Source: Crocinitomicaceae bacterium (lineage in GTDB: Bacteria > Bacteroidota > Bacteroidia > Flavobacteriales_D > Crocinitomicaceae). From it: 43,818 nucleotides of DNA. Position numbers and translations under genes: made by a program. The stretch is from assembly GCA_022447665.1 (NCBI GenBank), contig JAKVAQ010000002.1, positions 1 to 43,818 of the forward strand. Direction: 5' to 3'. Below, piece by piece: positions 17,361-26,310 of the stretch (its first letter is position 1; every line of letters starts with the position of its first letter). The notes beneath the pieces were generated by a model that had not been told where the DNA came from, searched no databases, and saw only the letters and a list, made by a program, of their open reading frames with translations.

Positions 17361-18080
17361 ATGAAAAAACTTTTTACCTTACTTTCATTATCTACAGTTA
17401 TTAGTCTTAACGCTCAGTGGACTGATGCTTACGAAACCGGACAAGATGCTGGTGACCCTTGGACAGGATGGTCAATAGACAACACTAACGTAGGATATGA
17501 CAATGTTAATGGTGTAAACCAATATACATTTACAATGTCTGACGCTGGGACAACCTTTATTGTAAATCTTTCAAGACAGTTCACTATCACTGGAACGCCT
17601 ATTAATGTAAGCTATACCGTTACGGCAAGGGATGCAGAACTAAGACTACAATACAGTACTGATGGAGTGACTTACTCAACCTTCGAAACCCATACATATG
17701 GTTCTACCCTTTCGGCTGGTTCTTATTCGACTACGTATACACCAATGGTGGGAACATATTACATCAGAATGCAACTAGAGGGTGATACTGGACCAACAAG
17801 TAATACAGCAAATTTTGCCAAGTTTAAAATTGAAGAAAGTACTACGGGTACTGTTGGAATTCAAGAAGTAAAACTTCCGGAAATGGTTTACTTAAATAGA
17901 GCCATTACTGTGTATTACGCTGGACAAGATTTTTCTGTAGACGTTTATGGAATCAACGGACAGCAAGTTCTTACATCCAAGTCTGTAACTACAGATTTAA
18001 CTGGATTAAATCAAGGAATTTACTTTGTAAGGTATTCAGATAAAGAAGGAAGATCAAACACGATTAAAGTTGTTCGCTAG
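17361..18080 (+). CDS. Secreted protein with T9SS type A sorting domain, paralogue of its divergent neighbour
   Basis: A 239-residue protein. The ATG at 17361 begins the signal peptide (MKKLFTLLSLSTVISLNAQ); the frame is open 42 codons upstream but that part lies in the divergent gene. The mature region (20-160) is a beta-sandwich-like domain with DPWTGWSIDNTNVGY and LRLQYSTDGVTYSTF, matching the pattern of the gene at 16532-17278. The C-terminus is a type A sorting domain (VDVYGINGQQVLTSK, then GIYFVRY). Function unknown; carbohydrate or matrix binding is possible. It ends at a strong terminator. Confidence 0.8.
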   Translation: MKKLFTLLSLSTVISLNAQWTDAYETGQDAGDPWTGWSIDNTNVGYDNVNGVNQYTFTMSDAGTTFIVNLSRQFTITGTPINVSYTVTARDAELRLQYSTDGVTYSTFETHTYGSTLSAGSYSTTYTPMVGTYYIRMQLEGDTGPTSNTANFAKFKIEESTTGTVGIQEVKLPEMVYLNRAITVYYAGQDFSVDVYGINGQQVLTSKSVTTDLTGLNQGIYFVRYSDKEGRSNTIKVVR

Positions 18081-18104
18081 TCTTTCTTGAACACTATTAT
18101 TGAT

Positions 18105-18127
18105 AAGCCGAGGTAATCCCTCGGCTT
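18105..18127 (+). terminator. Rho-independent terminator between convergent genes
   Basis: A perfect 9-bp stem AAGCCGAGG / CCTCGGCTT with a 5-nt loop, followed by T through 18132. It lies 24 nt after the stop of the type A protein gene. The T-run overlaps the stop codon of the convergent aldehyde dehydrogenase gene. Confidence 0.92.
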
Positions 18128-18130
18128 TTT

Positions 18131-19573
18131 TTAGCTTTTAATAAATACGTTTTTAGGTTCTGTGAAGAAATGCAATGCTTCAAATCCACCTTCACGCCCA
18201 ACTCCAGAGTTCTTCACTCCACCAAATGGTGTTCTCAAATCTCTCACCAACCAAGAATTCACCCATACAATTCCTGCATGTAAATTTTCGGCCACTCTGT
18301 GTGCGCGTGATAAATCATTGGTATGAACAGTTGAAGCCAATCCGTACTGCGTTGAATTTGCCAGTTCTAAAGCTTCTTCTTCAGTATCAAATGGTGCAAT
18401 GGTAACAACGGGACCAAAAATCTCTTCCTGATTTGTTCTACAATTTGGACCCAAACCTTCTATAATTGTTGGTCGAATGTAATATCCCTCAGCGTACTCT
18501 CCTTCTAAAATGACTCTTTCTCCTCCTGTTAAAATTGTTCCTCCTTCTTCTTTAGCTAATGCTATGCAGCCGAGAACTTTTTCCATATGAGGTTTTGAAA
18601 CTACTGCGCCCAATTTGGCTTTCTCGTCCGTTGGATATGATACTACTGCTTTTGCTGTTTTGGCAACAAATGCTTCTTTAAACTTCTCATAAATCGGTCT
18701 TTCGATGTAGATACGCGAACCACACAGACAAATTTGCCCTTGATTCGCAAATGAAGAGAGCATTGTAGTTTTTAACGCCTTATCAAAATCACAATCCGCA
18801 AATATTATATTTGGATTTTTACCTCCTAACTCAAGGGATAATTTTTTGAACATCGGCGCTGCAATCTTCGCAATTGTTTCACCAGTATTAGTTCCTCCAG
18901 TAAACGAAATGGCTTTGATTTTTGGATGACGAGTAATAGCATCACCAACATGCTGACCAAGTCCATGTAAGATATTGAATACGCCTTTAGGCATTCCCGC
19001 CTCAATACAAATTTCGCTTAGCATATAGGCCGTCATAGGAGTAACTTCAGATGGTTTAGCAATCACACAATTACCTGCAGCTAAAGCTGGTGCTACTTTC
19101 CAAGTGAATAGATAAAGCGGAAGATTCCAAGGTGAAATACACCCCACAATTCCTATAGGTCTTCTTAAAGTATAATTTACACCCATCCCCTCCATGTAGT
19201 GAGATTCAGAGGCGTAATGCAATATCGCTGTAGCAAAAAATTTCAAGTTACTTACGGCCCTCGGAATATCAACGTGCGTAGCCAAAGAAACAGGTTTTCC
19301 ATTATCTAAAGATTCCGCTGCTGCAAACTCATCCAATCTTTCTTGAATCTTGTTAGCAACATTAATCATAATCTCAGAACGCTTTTCCTTTGGCATATTA
19401 GACCAAATTGGAAACGCTGATTCAGCCGCTGCTACAGCTTCTTCTACATCTTCTTTCTTGGAATCTGGAATTTGAGAATACACAACTCCACGCGAAGGAT
19501 CATAATTGTCAATATGGGTTCCATCCTTGGCTAATTTTAATTCTCCGTTGATGTAATTTTTAATCTGAATCAT
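18131..19573 (-). CDS. Aldehyde dehydrogenase, ALDH8/aminomuconate-semialdehyde type
   Basis: A 480-residue NAD(P)-dependent aldehyde dehydrogenase. The Rossmann glycine motif lies in SFTGGTNTGE, the general-base Glu in LELGGKNPNI, and the nucleophilic Cys in NQGQICLCGSRI. The GQICLC context and the overall pattern resemble ALDH8A1 and 2-aminomuconic or 2-hydroxymuconic semialdehyde dehydrogenases. It may therefore act in the kynurenine route of tryptophan breakdown, but a broader aldehyde role cannot be excluded. No other kynurenine gene is in the window. It stands alone between a T9SS substrate gene and a PorP/SprF gene. The length is standard. Confidence 0.9.
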   Translation of the reverse strand: MIQIKNYINGELKLAKDGTHIDNYDPSRGVVYSQIPDSKKEDVEEAVAAAESAFPIWSNMPKEKRSEIMINVANKIQERLDEFAAAESLDNGKPVSLATHVDIPRAVSNLKFFATAILHYASESHYMEGMGVNYTLRRPIGIVGCISPWNLPLYLFTWKVAPALAAGNCVIAKPSEVTPMTAYMLSEICIEAGMPKGVFNILHGLGQHVGDAITRHPKIKAISFTGGTNTGETIAKIAAPMFKKLSLELGGKNPNIIFADCDFDKALKTTMLSSFANQGQICLCGSRIYIERPIYEKFKEAFVAKTAKAVVSYPTDEKAKLGAVVSKPHMEKVLGCIALAKEEGGTILTGGERVILEGEYAEGYYIRPTIIEGLGPNCRTNQEEIFGPVVTIAPFDTEEEALELANSTQYGLASTVHTNDLSRAHRVAENLHAGIVWVNSWLVRDLRTPFGGVKNSGVGREGGFEALHFFTEPKNVFIKS

Positions 19574-19787
19574 TTCTGAAAATTTAGAGGATAAAAATAC
19601 TCCAAATTTTGATCAAATTGGAATTTGCACAGTGAGAAAAGAAAATAATTCAAAAAAAATTCCCTTCTCAAAACCCTTTTAAAACAAAGGGATAGACCTC
19701 AGAAACTCCTTAATAAAAAAGAGTCGAAAAAATTATCACCTGTAACTTTTGAACTTATCGAAATGTTCCACTTTTAAACTCAAGATT

Positions 19788-20702
19788 ATGCGTCAAATAT
19801 TCTCATTAACAACACTACTTTTTTCAACTTTTTTATTCGGACAAGATGTAAATTTCAATCAAGTCAACTTAACAAACATTTATTCCAACCCCGCCTTAAC
19901 AGGAGTGAATGGTCAACAAAAAATATCGGCGGCCTTCCGAAATCAATGGCCAGGTTTATCTGGGAATTTGGGCTCGGTATTCATCTCTTATCAAAATGGA
20001 CAGAACAAATTTGGGAATATAGGAGCTTATGCCATGAATACCAGTTTCGCAGGCTCTTTTAACTCAACACGCGCTGGATTGAATTATGCATTCCCCATTT
20101 CCATAACAGAGGATCTTACCATTACACCTGGCCTCAGTGGATCCGTAATAAATGATCGAATTGATTTTTCAAAAATCACTTTTGGAGATATTGCAAATCC
20201 TAGAATTGGTGCACTTTATGACATTACAGACCCGCAAAGTCTTAAAGAAAACACCTTATCTGCCGATTTCAGTGGAGGTTTACTCGTTACTTACAAAAAT
20301 TTCTTTCTAGGAACTAGCTTTAATCAATGGGGAAGCATTGGTCTCCAGTCAGTATTTAATACCTATACAAATTTTGGTGCATCATTCAATTTACTGGACA
20401 ATGACCTTGTACTAATTCCTGAAATATCCTACTCAACCTTGAGCGGCTTCCAAAGAATGGAGTTTAAAGTATCCAGCCAGTACAAGTGGGCAAAACTCGG
20501 ACTCGAATATGCAAGTAGAGACGGTTTTTCTTTTGTTACAGGAGCCCAAATAGGTCAATTCGAAGCTTTATTCTCATCAGAAATGATAATTTCACCATTA
20601 ACCAACAACTTTTTCAATGCATATGAACTAGGAATATCTTTCAATATCAAGGGATCCAAGTCTCAAGACACTAAACCAACCTATCAATATTCATTATTCT
20701 AA
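19788..20702 (+). CDS. PorP/SprF-family type IX secretion system membrane protein
   Basis: A 304-residue outer-membrane protein. The ATG at 19788 begins a signal peptide (MRQIFSLTTLLFSTFLFGQ); a TTG 39 nt upstream is less likely. The family hallmark near the N-terminus, NIYSNPALTGVNGQQKISAAFRNQWPGL (read in parts), is clear, and the rest is an outer-membrane beta-barrel. PorP/SprF proteins help T9SS deliver and anchor large type B substrates. Here the nearest type B substrate is the SprB-repeat protein at 12481-15852, separated by four genes. The C-terminal strand ends in YQYSLF with a terminal Phe, as expected for a barrel. Confidence 0.93.
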   Translation: MRQIFSLTTLLFSTFLFGQDVNFNQVNLTNIYSNPALTGVNGQQKISAAFRNQWPGLSGNLGSVFISYQNGQNKFGNIGAYAMNTSFAGSFNSTRAGLNYAFPISITEDLTITPGLSGSVINDRIDFSKITFGDIANPRIGALYDITDPQSLKENTLSADFSGGLLVTYKNFFLGTSFNQWGSIGLQSVFNTYTNFGASFNLLDNDLVLIPEISYSTLSGFQRMEFKVSSQYKWAKLGLEYASRDGFSFVTGAQIGQFEALFSSEMIISPLTNNFFNAYELGISFNIKGSKSQDTKPTYQYSLF

Positions 20703-20756
20703 AACTTGTTGCCAATCTATTTAGGATAGTATTTAAGCTGTTTCAGCTAATTTTGG

Positions 20757-20764
20757 TACCTTTG
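20757..20764 (+). promoter_or_regulatory. Bacteroidetes -7 promoter box for tatA
   Basis: TACCTTTG matches TAnnTTTG exactly. It lies 29 nt upstream of the tatA ATG, giving a leader of about 25 nt. No clear TTG is seen at the -33 distance. It would drive tatA, gatA and the genes that follow. Confidence 0.5.
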
Positions 20765-20793
20765 TGTCTAATACAAGCATTTAAACCAGAAAG

Positions 20794-20991
20794 ATGGAAA
20801 ATATAGCTCAAGCAGGAATGGTAGGTTGGCAACAAATTTTATTAATTGCCCTAGTTATTTTATTGCTATTCGGAGGTAGAAAATTACCTGAGTTAATGAA
20901 GGGTGTTGGTAAAGGCATTAAAGGTTTCAAAGACGAAATGAACGGGAACGGGCCTGAGGATAACAAGCCTAGCGAAACCACGGAAAAATAA
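20794..20991 (+). CDS. tatA: TatA/E-family twin-arginine translocase subunit
   Basis: A 65-residue inner-membrane protein: one N-terminal membrane helix (about 10-28, QQILLIALVILLLFGGRKLPEL), the FGGRKLPEL hinge, then an amphipathic helix (MKGVGKGIKGFKDEM) and an acidic tail. This is the pore-forming component of the Tat pathway, which exports folded proteins carrying an RR signal; the DUF1501 protein at 37983 is a candidate client. gatA begins 13 nt after its stop. tatC is not in the window. Confidence 0.93.
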   Translation: MENIAQAGMVGWQQILLIALVILLLFGGRKLPELMKGVGKGIKGFKDEMNGNGPEDNKPSETTEK

Positions 20992-21004
20992 CTCCTAAGA
21001 AATA

Positions 21005-22414
21005 ATGCTGAATTCATTTGCTAGTGTCCAAGAGGCATTAGATTCAGGGAAAAGTGTTTCAGATATTCTCGAACACTATTTATTAGAAATTGAAAAAAAT
21101 AAGCACCTCAATGCTTTTTTAGAAGTATTTGAGGAATCTGCTCGCGCATCTGCTAAAGAAGTTGATGAAAAGCGTGCCGCTGGAAATGCTGGAAAGCTTG
21201 CTGGAATGGTTATCGGAATCAAAGATAACATGGCTTATAAAGGACATAAAGTAAGTTCAGGCTCAAAAATTTTAGAAGGATTCGAATCACTTTACACTGC
21301 GACAGCAGTCCAGCGCTTGATAGACGAGGATGCTATTATTATAGGTAGATTGAATTGTGATGAGTTCGCAATGGGCTCATCGAACGAGAACTCTGCATAC
21401 GGTAAAGTATTAAATCCAAACAATGAGAAAACTGTACCTGGTGGTTCTTCAGGTGGTTCTTCAGCTGCAATGGCTGCCGGACTTTGTACAGCAACACTTG
21501 GTTCTGATACAGGAGGATCTATAAGACAACCTGCTTCTTTCACAGGTACTGTTGGATTCAAACCAACGTACGGAAGAATATCAAGATTTGGATTATTGGC
21601 ATACGCCTCTTCATTCGATCAAATAGGAACTTTTACAAGTAATGTTGAAGACGCCACTCTTTTAACAAGTATTATGGCCGGAATGGATGAATACGATAGT
21701 ACATTGATCCAAGAGCCTCAAAAAGCTTACTCCATAGAGGCTCCAAAAGAGAAATTAAAAATAGCGTACATTAAAGACTGCTTTAATAGCGAAGGAATTA
21801 ACCCTATTGTTAAAGCGAAGTCTGAAGCGATACTTGAAAAATTAAAGGCAGAAGGCCACGAGGTAGCTGGAGTAGATTTTCCGTATTTGGACATCATGGT
21901 TCCTACCTATTATGTACTAACTACGGCTGAAGCAAGTTCTAATCTATCACGTTATGATGGGGTGCATTATGGTTATCGTGCTCAGGATGCTGAAGGTGTT
22001 GAACCTACCTATAAGAAATCACGCGCTGAAGGATTTGGAGAAGAAGTAAAGCGAAGAATAATGCTTGGAACTTTTGTTTTATCTCAAGGTTATTATGACG
22101 CTTACTATACTAAAGCACAAAAAGTTAGACGTTTAATTCAGGATAAAACAAAGGAGATTTTTAAGGACTATGACTTTATCATCTCCCCTACTACACCTGA
22201 TGTTGCTTTTGAATTCGGTGCTAATTCCGCTGACCCAATTACCATGTATCTTCAAGATATATTTACAGTTCAAGCTAACTTGGCAGGTAACCCAGCAATA
22301 TCACTACCGTTATCTGAAGACGAAAATGGTATGCCTTTTGGACTTCATGTAATGGGAGCATCAAAGGACGATGAGAACCTGCTTGGATTCTCTGCGTACC
22401 TTATGAATAAATAA
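21005..22414 (+). CDS. gatA: Asp-tRNA(Asn)/Glu-tRNA(Gln) amidotransferase subunit A
   Basis: A 469-residue amidase-signature protein. The Ser-cisSer-Lys catalytic triad is in place: Lys73 in GIKDNMA, Ser148 in PGGSSGGSS, and Ser172 in GSDTGGSIRQPASF. GatA releases ammonia from glutamine for GatB to convert Glu-tRNA(Gln), and Asp-tRNA(Asn) where present, to the amide forms. The length fits the family. It sits between tatA (13 nt) and the lytic transglycosylase (7 nt). gatB and gatC are not in the window. General amidases share the triad, but the length and the N-terminal match support GatA. Confidence 0.93.
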   Translation: MLNSFASVQEALDSGKSVSDILEHYLLEIEKNKHLNAFLEVFEESARASAKEVDEKRAAGNAGKLAGMVIGIKDNMAYKGHKVSSGSKILEGFESLYTATAVQRLIDEDAIIIGRLNCDEFAMGSSNENSAYGKVLNPNNEKTVPGGSSGGSSAAMAAGLCTATLGSDTGGSIRQPASFTGTVGFKPTYGRISRFGLLAYASSFDQIGTFTSNVEDATLLTSIMAGMDEYDSTLIQEPQKAYSIEAPKEKLKIAYIKDCFNSEGINPIVKAKSEAILEKLKAEGHEVAGVDFPYLDIMVPTYYVLTTAEASSNLSRYDGVHYGYRAQDAEGVEPTYKKSRAEGFGEEVKRRIMLGTFVLSQGYYDAYYTKAQKVRRLIQDKTKEIFKDYDFIISPTTPDVAFEFGANSADPITMYLQDIFTVQANLAGNPAISLPLSEDENGMPFGLHVMGASKDDENLLGFSAYLMNK

Positions 22415-22421
22415 TTTTAGT

Positions 22422-23939
22422 TTGAGACTTTTAATATTCATCTTATCTTTTTCTATTGGGGGCTACAATTTGCTGGCTCAAGACGATTCGTTAACCTTAG
22501 AACCTACCGTAATCGAAGATACAATGGCTTCGGAACGTTTCTTAGAAATTGTAGAGAATTCCTTATTTGAATATTATGAAGAAACTTGGGGAAAGGAACG
22601 GGCCTATGCCGTTATTGATTCCTTAGGTTATGAAGAAGATTATAGACCTGAGTTTTCTGACTCTATTTACATCGCTCGATTAGAAGAGATGGATAAGCAC
22701 ACCATCATTGACATAGAAGTGAATGATGATTTATTGAGTACGCTAAAATACTTCGTAAGAAAAAGAAGGCGCTTTACGGCTGTTTGTCTTGGAAGGTCTA
22801 AACTCTATTTCCCTATTTATGAGGAGTATCTAGACAAGTACGAAATGCCTTTGGAGTTGAAGTATCTATCCGTAATCGAAAGTGGTTTAAGGCCTACCGT
22901 AAAGTCAAGAGTAGGTGCAACTGGACTATGGCAATTTATGTACCGAACTGGAAGAATGTTTGGACTTGATAACGATTCGTTTATTGATGAAAGGATGGAT
23001 CCAATTTTGGCCACTGATGCGGCTTGTAGATATTTAAAGTACCTCTACGGTTTATATGGTGATTGGAGCATTGCTTTAGCATCGTACAATGCTGGTCCAG
23101 GAAATGTTAATAAAGCCATTCGTAGATCGGGCGGCAAAATGAATTACTGGCAACTTCGACCTTACCTTCCTAAAGAAACTCAGCAGTACGTTCCTAATTT
23201 TATTGCCATGATGTACATGATGACGTATTATGCAGAACACAATATTGTACCAAAAGAAGCTAAAATCCACTTTCATGAAGTAGATACGGTTTGCCTTAGT
23301 TCAAGTATTCGAATTTCTCATGTTGATTCTTTATTAGGAATTAACCGAGATGATTTCCTTTTACTAAATCCAGTTTATAAGACTGATATTGTTCCAATTA
23401 CAGAACCAGGTCAATGTATCAGTTTACCAGTGGATAAACTTGCTTTGTTCTTCGAAATGGAAGATTCTTTGTATGATTTGGATAAATATGTAGACTCTAC
23501 AGGGGGGGCGTTCGTAGCGCTAGAGAAAAAGAAAACACATAAGGTTCTCCCTAATGAAACTATTGGTGGAATTGCGATGAAATATGATGTTACTGTGAAC
23601 GATATAAGAGGATGGAATAATTTAAAATCGAATACGATTTATCCCGGACAACGATTAACCATCCGATTGACCGAAAGAAAGTACATTCCTGGCGATGTCA
23701 GCGCCTCTACCTCCTCTTCGAGTTCAAGTAGCAAAAAAAGCAGTTCAAGTTCGAGTTCTTCCTCTTCCAAAACAACATCCGACGGAACGTATAAATATTA
23801 CTCCCTTAAATCGGGCGAAAGCTTGTGGACCGTGAGCCAAAAATTTGGCATACCCTTTGCAGAATTACAAGAGATGAATAAAGGATTAGACCCTAAAAAA
23901 TTACAGCCCGGTCAAAAGATTAAGATCGGTAAGGTTTAA
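22422..23939 (+). CDS. Membrane-bound lytic transglycosylase D-like protein with two LysM domains
   Basis: A 505-residue peptidoglycan lyase. A signal peptide covers 1-20 (ending NLLAQ). The SLT domain is about 130-290, with catalytic Glu153 in YLSVIESGLRP and the later GLWQFM and ASYNAGPGNV motifs. Two LysM domains follow (about 374-420 and 456-505), separated by a Ser-rich linker of about 30 residues. It cleaves the MurNAc-GlcNAc glycan with 1,6-anhydro products in the periplasm. The start is TTG at 22422: it begins the signal peptide and no ATG is available in frame nearby. It follows gatA by 7 nt and precedes a DUF4837 gene by 20 nt. Confidence 0.93.
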   Translation: MRLLIFILSFSIGGYNLLAQDDSLTLEPTVIEDTMASERFLEIVENSLFEYYEETWGKERAYAVIDSLGYEEDYRPEFSDSIYIARLEEMDKHTIIDIEVNDDLLSTLKYFVRKRRRFTAVCLGRSKLYFPIYEEYLDKYEMPLELKYLSVIESGLRPTVKSRVGATGLWQFMYRTGRMFGLDNDSFIDERMDPILATDAACRYLKYLYGLYGDWSIALASYNAGPGNVNKAIRRSGGKMNYWQLRPYLPKETQQYVPNFIAMMYMMTYYAEHNIVPKEAKIHFHEVDTVCLSSSIRISHVDSLLGINRDDFLLLNPVYKTDIVPITEPGQCISLPVDKLALFFEMEDSLYDLDKYVDSTGGAFVALEKKKTHKVLPNETIGGIAMKYDVTVNDIRGWNNLKSNTIYPGQRLTIRLTERKYIPGDVSASTSSSSSSSKKSSSSSSSSSSKTTSDGTYKYYSLKSGESLWTVSQKFGIPFAELQEMNKGLDPKKLQPGQKIKIGKV

Positions 23940-23959
23940 TTCCCCAAAACCAAAACTTA

Positions 23960-25009
23960 ATGAATCGTCTTATCTACTCAGTGTGCCTCGTTTTCTTGGC
24001 CTCATGTTCTTCTGAAATTTCCCGCGAAGTGCTTCTAACAAATGCAACAGGAACTCCTGGAAACATTCAAGTACTTATGGAAAATGACCTTTGGAATGGA
24101 CCTATTGGGCAAACCGTGACTGTTGCTTTTGAAGAGTATGCAGCAGGTGTTTATTTACGTCCCGAGTCTACGTTTGATTATTTTCAAATAGGCCCAAGCC
24201 AGTTTGATGGAGCTCTTCGTAAAACACGAAATATTTTTCAAATAAGATTACGTAACGACACCTCTTACACGGAATCAGTGCTCAAAGAATATGTTGATCT
24301 CTACGCATATGGCCAATATTATGTGCAGATTGTTGACTCTGATGAAAATCGCCTATTGCAAACAGTGCGTGAAAAAATGCCTGAAGTAGTTGACATGTTC
24401 AACGCCAGTGAAAACTCTCGTTTAGTTAATCAGTTCAATAAAGACTTTCATTTGAGTATAGACGAATCCGCTCAAAAAAATATGGGTTTTTCGATTCACT
24501 TACCGGTAAAATCAGAATTAAAAGTGGAAGAAGAAGGTTTTATGTGGATTAAGCATGATCGCTCTCAAACACAAATGTCTACAGGAGATAATCAGTTCGA
24601 TTCTGGAACCTTCTGGATACAACAAGGATTTGTTTTATGGGAGACACCATACTCGGACTCGGCTTTAAATGTCTCGAATATTTTGATGGATAGAGACACT
24701 ATTTTAAAGTATAACGTTCCTGGTAAAATTAAGGGCTCTTATATGGGTACAGAGTATGACGAATACTATTCTCCCGAAGCGAAAGAGATTAATTACAATG
24801 GATCGAAGGCAGTGAAAATGTATGGTCTTTGGAAACATAAAGGTGATGTCGGTGCTTTTGGAGGAGGCCCTTTTGTTCAAATCTCAATTCAGAATGAAGC
24901 ACGTAACTCTGTGATTAATGTTTGTGGGTATATCTATGCGCCTAAATTCGATAAACGAGAATACATAAGAGAAATTGACGCGCTGTTAGAAACTATTACG
25001 CTTCTATAG
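23960..25009 (+). CDS. DUF4837 family lipoprotein
   Basis: A 349-residue lipoprotein with lipobox LASC (Cys16). The mature part begins with a segment (ATGTPGNIQVLMENDLWNG) typical of the Bacteroidetes-only DUF4837 family and continues as an alpha/beta protein of two similar halves. No reaction is known. It follows the lytic transglycosylase gene by 20 nt on the same strand, so it may take part in cell-envelope maintenance; this is inference from position. The length agrees with the family as I know it. Confidence 0.85.
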   Translation: MNRLIYSVCLVFLASCSSEISREVLLTNATGTPGNIQVLMENDLWNGPIGQTVTVAFEEYAAGVYLRPESTFDYFQIGPSQFDGALRKTRNIFQIRLRNDTSYTESVLKEYVDLYAYGQYYVQIVDSDENRLLQTVREKMPEVVDMFNASENSRLVNQFNKDFHLSIDESAQKNMGFSIHLPVKSELKVEEEGFMWIKHDRSQTQMSTGDNQFDSGTFWIQQGFVLWETPYSDSALNVSNILMDRDTILKYNVPGKIKGSYMGTEYDEYYSPEAKEINYNGSKAVKMYGLWKHKGDVGAFGGGPFVQISIQNEARNSVINVCGYIYAPKFDKREYIREIDALLETITLL

Positions 25010-25031
25010 TAACTGTTTTCACGCATCCCGT

Positions 25032-25039
25032 TATCTTTG
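25032..25039 (+). promoter_or_regulatory. Possible -7 box for the next lipoprotein gene
   Basis: TATCTTTG matches TAnnTTTG and lies 18 nt before the ATG at 25058. It would separate transcription of the following two genes from the transglycosylase operon. No -33 TTG is evident. Confidence 0.35.
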
Positions 25040-25057
25040 AGTCATAGACTTAAAGGC

Positions 25058-25942
25058 ATGAAAAAAATCTTAATTTTTATCGGTGTTACAGTTCTAGCTG
25101 CTTGTGGTGGAGAACGCGAAAACATTGAAGAATTAATCGAAGAAATTGAATCTACTGAAGAGGTTGTAGAAGAAGACAACGCTATCTACCCCATAACTTG
25201 GGACGACGTTCTTACCAACAACTTAACGGCTGAGAAAATAGTAACCATTGAAGGTTATTTAGCAGGGCCGGGTATGTATGTAAGTCAAAGCTATGGAACA
25301 ATGACCGTTTATATTTACCCGAAGCGTAATCAAAGCATAGGTGAATCGGTAAACTTTACAATGCCATTGGGAACAGATGCTAACCATGTTCATGAATTAC
25401 CTGAGGAGTTTGTTCCTGAAGATTTTGTGGTTGTTGATCAGGATGGCAATGAGATGAGCGAAGGGGCAAAGGTTTTAGTTGAAGTAAAAGTTAAAGAGAG
25501 CATTTTTGATGAAGGTGAAATGAATTTCGAATTCAGATCAATCAAAAAACTGGAGGATGCTCCTATTATTTCTGAGACGGTATTCGCAGACGCCATTGAA
25601 CTTACGGATGCAGTAATCGCTGATACAACTAAAAAAGAAATTTATGGCTGGGCAGAAGGCTCTTTTGAACTACCAATGATGGTATTTGAAAATAATGGTA
25701 GACTGAGAATAACTTTCCGAAACAAGAGCAATGAGGAAATTAAATCTGTAGCAATTAAAGTAGGTGATGGTCCGTCAACCATGAATGATTTGCCTGAAGA
25801 CTTTACCGATAAAGATTTTGTGGTTAGAGACTATAAAGGAGATCCAATTACAGTTACAAGGGTTCGAATTTATGGAACTTACCATAGAAGTGAGTATTCT
25901 AATGATGGGCTGTTTTATCTTGAGGAAATAGAGGCGCGTTAA
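25058..25942 (+). CDS. Lipoprotein with internally duplicated OB-like domains
   Basis: A 294-residue lipoprotein. The ATG at 25058 begins a lipoprotein signal (lipobox LAAC); the TTG at 25037 upstream is rejected. After an acidic linker (ENIEELIEEIESTEEVVEE, read as rich in Glu) there are two related halves. Each contains LPE(E/D)F..(E/K)DFVV.D..G(N/D): LPEEFVPEDFVVVDQDGNEM at about 118 and LPEDFTDKDFVVRDYKGDPI at about 252, each after a strand-rich region of OB-fold type (IVTIEGYLAGPGMY). Function unknown; a periplasmic oligonucleotide/oligosaccharide-binding fold is possible. The next gene overlaps by 1 nt. Confidence 0.75.
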   Translation: MKKILIFIGVTVLAACGGERENIEELIEEIESTEEVVEEDNAIYPITWDDVLTNNLTAEKIVTIEGYLAGPGMYVSQSYGTMTVYIYPKRNQSIGESVNFTMPLGTDANHVHELPEEFVPEDFVVVDQDGNEMSEGAKVLVEVKVKESIFDEGEMNFEFRSIKKLEDAPIISETVFADAIELTDAVIADTTKKEIYGWAEGSFELPMMVFENNGRLRITFRNKSNEEIKSVAIKVGDGPSTMNDLPEDFTDKDFVVRDYKGDPITVTRVRIYGTYHRSEYSNDGLFYLEEIEAR

Positions 25943-26310
25943 TGAAGCGTAATGAATTAGTCGATTATTATTTAGAGAAGAAGTTAAACGATGGCTATGA
26001 CTTCTCTATGATAAAAGAAGAGCTTAAAGAAAAACATGAGCTTTCAGGATCCGAACTATCCGAAATTGTAGATTTAATAGCCAATGCAGAACTGAGTCAT
26101 ACAAAGTTCAATTTAAACAAAAGTCATGGCTTTATTTTATTCACGATAGCCCTTGGGGTTATTGCTATTGTTTACTCCATATATGGGATTTCAATGTCCT
26201 TCAAAGCTGAAGCCGTGAAGATGAGTTCATTGTCTCAAACACTAAACTATTTATGTTTGTTAGGTGGAGTTTACGTCGTGTTCAGGAACGTTAAAAAACT
26301 CAGGGGCTAA
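25942..26310 (+). CDS. Small two-helix membrane protein
   Basis: A 122-residue protein with a charged helical N-terminal domain (about 1-55, rich in Lys/Glu) and two membrane helices (about 65-85 and 101-117). It starts inside the stop of the duplicated-domain lipoprotein gene (TAATG, 1-nt overlap), so the two are translationally coupled and may act together at the envelope. Its stop interlocks with that of the convergent GH3 gene over 4 nt. No family recognised. Confidence 0.65.
   Translation: MKRNELVDYYLEKKLNDGYDFSMIKEELKEKHELSGSELSEIVDLIANAELSHTKFNLNKSHGFILFTIALGVIAIVYSIYGISMSFKAEAVKMSSLSQTLNYLCLLGGVYVVFRNVKKLRG

Noticed and set aside
19674-19691. Inverted repeat CCCTTT / AAAGGG before the PorP/SprF gene
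   Set aside because: Only 6 bp, no T-run, and in very A-rich intergenic DNA; too weak to call a terminator or operator.
23710-23790. Serine-codon-rich repeat that looks like a simple-sequence tract
   Set aside because: It is the Ser-rich linker between the LysM domains of the lytic transglycosylase, in frame and expected for such enzymes; no sign of a phase-variable repeat.
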